From assembly GCA_014240275.1 (NCBI GenBank), contig JAAZXH010000008.1:1-64000 (forward strand): a stretch of 64,000 nucleotides of DNA, written 5' to 3'. The notes below the pieces were generated by a model. The model was not told the origin of the DNA, ran no database searches, and was given only the letters and a program-made list of their open reading frames with translations. The translations under genes and the position numbers were made by a program. Source of the DNA: Candidatus Peregrinibacteria bacterium (GTDB lineage: Bacteria > Patescibacteriota > Gracilibacteria > UBA1369 > GCA-2718715). Position 1 is the first letter of the stretch, and each line of letters opens with the position of its first letter. This document shows, one piece after another, positions 63,409-64,000 of this stretch.

Positions 63409-64000
63409 ATGAAGAAATTTACGAAAATTCTACTTACTATAATAATAGCAACAAACCTATACTCAACACAAGCCCAAGAAAACAACCCAATAAAATCCCC
63501 AAAACTTATCAAGGCTGGTGAACCTAGTAATTTTTCTATAAATGACCAAAACTCAAAAACTAAATGGGATTTTGGTAACGGTAATAAAGACACAGGTGCA
63601 AATGTTGCACACACATACAATAAAGCCGGTATATATGAATTGAAAATAGAAAACCAAAACCAAACAAACACACAAGAAATTCAAGTCTACCAAGAAATAA
63701 ACCTATTGATTCATGATAAAAATAATTTAGAAAAATATATTAACAACACACAAACTTTAGCAAACAACAACCAAAACCAAATCATAGCATTAGACACAAA
63801 CAAGCATACCAACCCGTTTATAAACCAAGAAATAATTCTTGAGAAACTAACTCAACTACAAGCTATAAATTTTGAGAAAATAGACAACATCATAATCTGG
63901 ACAGACAATAATAACGGAATAAACCCTTTAATTCAATATTTAACAAAAAACCAAGAAATTAAAGTCGATAAAAAAAACATCTATATAGTAAATAATAAAT
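63409..64000 (+). CDS. Secreted PKD-domain protein, N-terminal part
   Basis: The reading frame runs from ATG 63409 off the end of the window, 197 codons seen. The signal peptide is MKKFTKILLTIIIATNLYSTQA. Residues about 28-95 form a PKD domain: KWDFGNGNKDTG with the WDFGdG form, then HTYNKAGIYEL. A mixed alpha/beta region follows (about residues 100-197) with IIIWTDNNN and LEKLTQLQAIN, possibly another domain. PKD domains are found in surface and secreted proteins and often in adhesins or proteases. The function depends on the missing part. Confidence 0.8.
   Translation, partial: MKKFTKILLTIIIATNLYSTQAQENNPIKSPKLIKAGEPSNFSINDQNSKTKWDFGNGNKDTGANVAHTYNKAGIYELKIENQNQTNTQEIQVYQEINLLIHDKNNLEKYINNTQTLANNNQNQIIALDTNKHTNPFINQEIILEKLTQLQAINFEKIDNIIIWTDNNNGINPLIQYLTKNQEIKVDKKNIYIVNNK

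Noticed and set aside
63381..63671. N-terminal extension of the 139-residue minus-strand protein
   Set aside because: This part is opposite the PKD gene, which has a signal peptide and a clear PKD domain; the extension is merely the reverse of that sequence.

Overview
This is an AT-rich bacterial chromosome segment, most likely from a Candidate Phyla Radiation (Patescibacteria) organism; I cannot place it in a named phylum from sequence alone. The gene set points there: a PrgI plus TraC-like gene pair, a VirD4/TraG-like ATPase beside wall hydrolases, a sigma-70 region 4/HARE-HTH fusion, VanW, 3D-domain and M23 wall proteins, and very tight operons. Genes for ribosomal RNA, translation and replication are complete except for proS and the ends of the window. 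Several genes (for example prgI and rnhB) end in TGA and no gene needs TGA read as an amino acid, so the code is the standard bacterial one. This argues against Gracilibacteria and Absconditabacteria, which read UGA as glycine.

Layout. 1-2160: 3' part of 23S rRNA, a long spacer hairpin, and 5S rRNA. 2174-8330: MFS transporter; an orphan 319-residue protein behind a structured leader with a terminator; a TrpD-like phosphoribosyltransferase and nucleoside hydrolase pair; and prgI/TraC-like genes. 8384-20466: lepA, a small secreted protein, a pseudouridine synthase, a P-type cation ATPase, tRNA-Gln with an RsmC-like methyltransferase, a kinase-fold protein, an operon of DUF62 protein, MscS channel and ABC exporter, and an M23 peptidase. 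20514-22809: rpmA, then a BolA, monothiol glutaredoxin and DUF1858/A-type carrier module, and tRNA-His. 22878-29238: a secreted HExxH metalloprotease and an operon of three unrecognised genes (870, 124 and 858 residues). 29266-31820: trigger factor, a winged-helix regulator with a palindromic operator candidate, and rplS.

31807-42276 (minus strand): rpsA, then a nine-gene operon infB, fdtA-like, rmlB, proS (interrupted by one in-frame TAA), rmlD, rmlA, a PfkB kinase, rnhB and a CsaB-like pyruvyltransferase. It mixes translation genes with a dTDP-deoxysugar route. 42326-50792: clpC with a CIRCE element, a lipoprotein/ruvB/PH-domain operon, a CPBP protease, a VanW protein, a DUF1624-like membrane protein and tRNA-Arg. 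50834-61757: an SLH-bearing M23 peptidase, then the operon dnaE, aspS, VirD4-like ATPase and 3D/peptidoglycan-binding protein. 61782-64000: tRNA-Leu, the sigma-region-4/HARE regulator, a small hypothetical protein, and the start of a PKD-domain secreted protein that leaves the window. No stretch longer than 300 bases lacks a gene.

Two themes run through the window. First, most transcription units start at a sigma-70-like promoter whose -10 box ends about 16-26 bases before the start codon, which implies leaders of about 10-20 nt, mostly without a Shine-Dalgarno sequence. I used this spacing to correct several starts (rplS, the winged-helix gene, dnaE, the PH protein). Second, much of the content concerns the cell surface: deoxysugar synthesis, a CsaB-like enzyme next to SLH domains, M23, 3D and VanW wall proteins, a TraG-like ATPase, and an unrecognised large-protein operon. 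The best candidates for undescribed biology are the 870/124/858 operon, the structured leader at 3541-3640, and the cluster it precedes.
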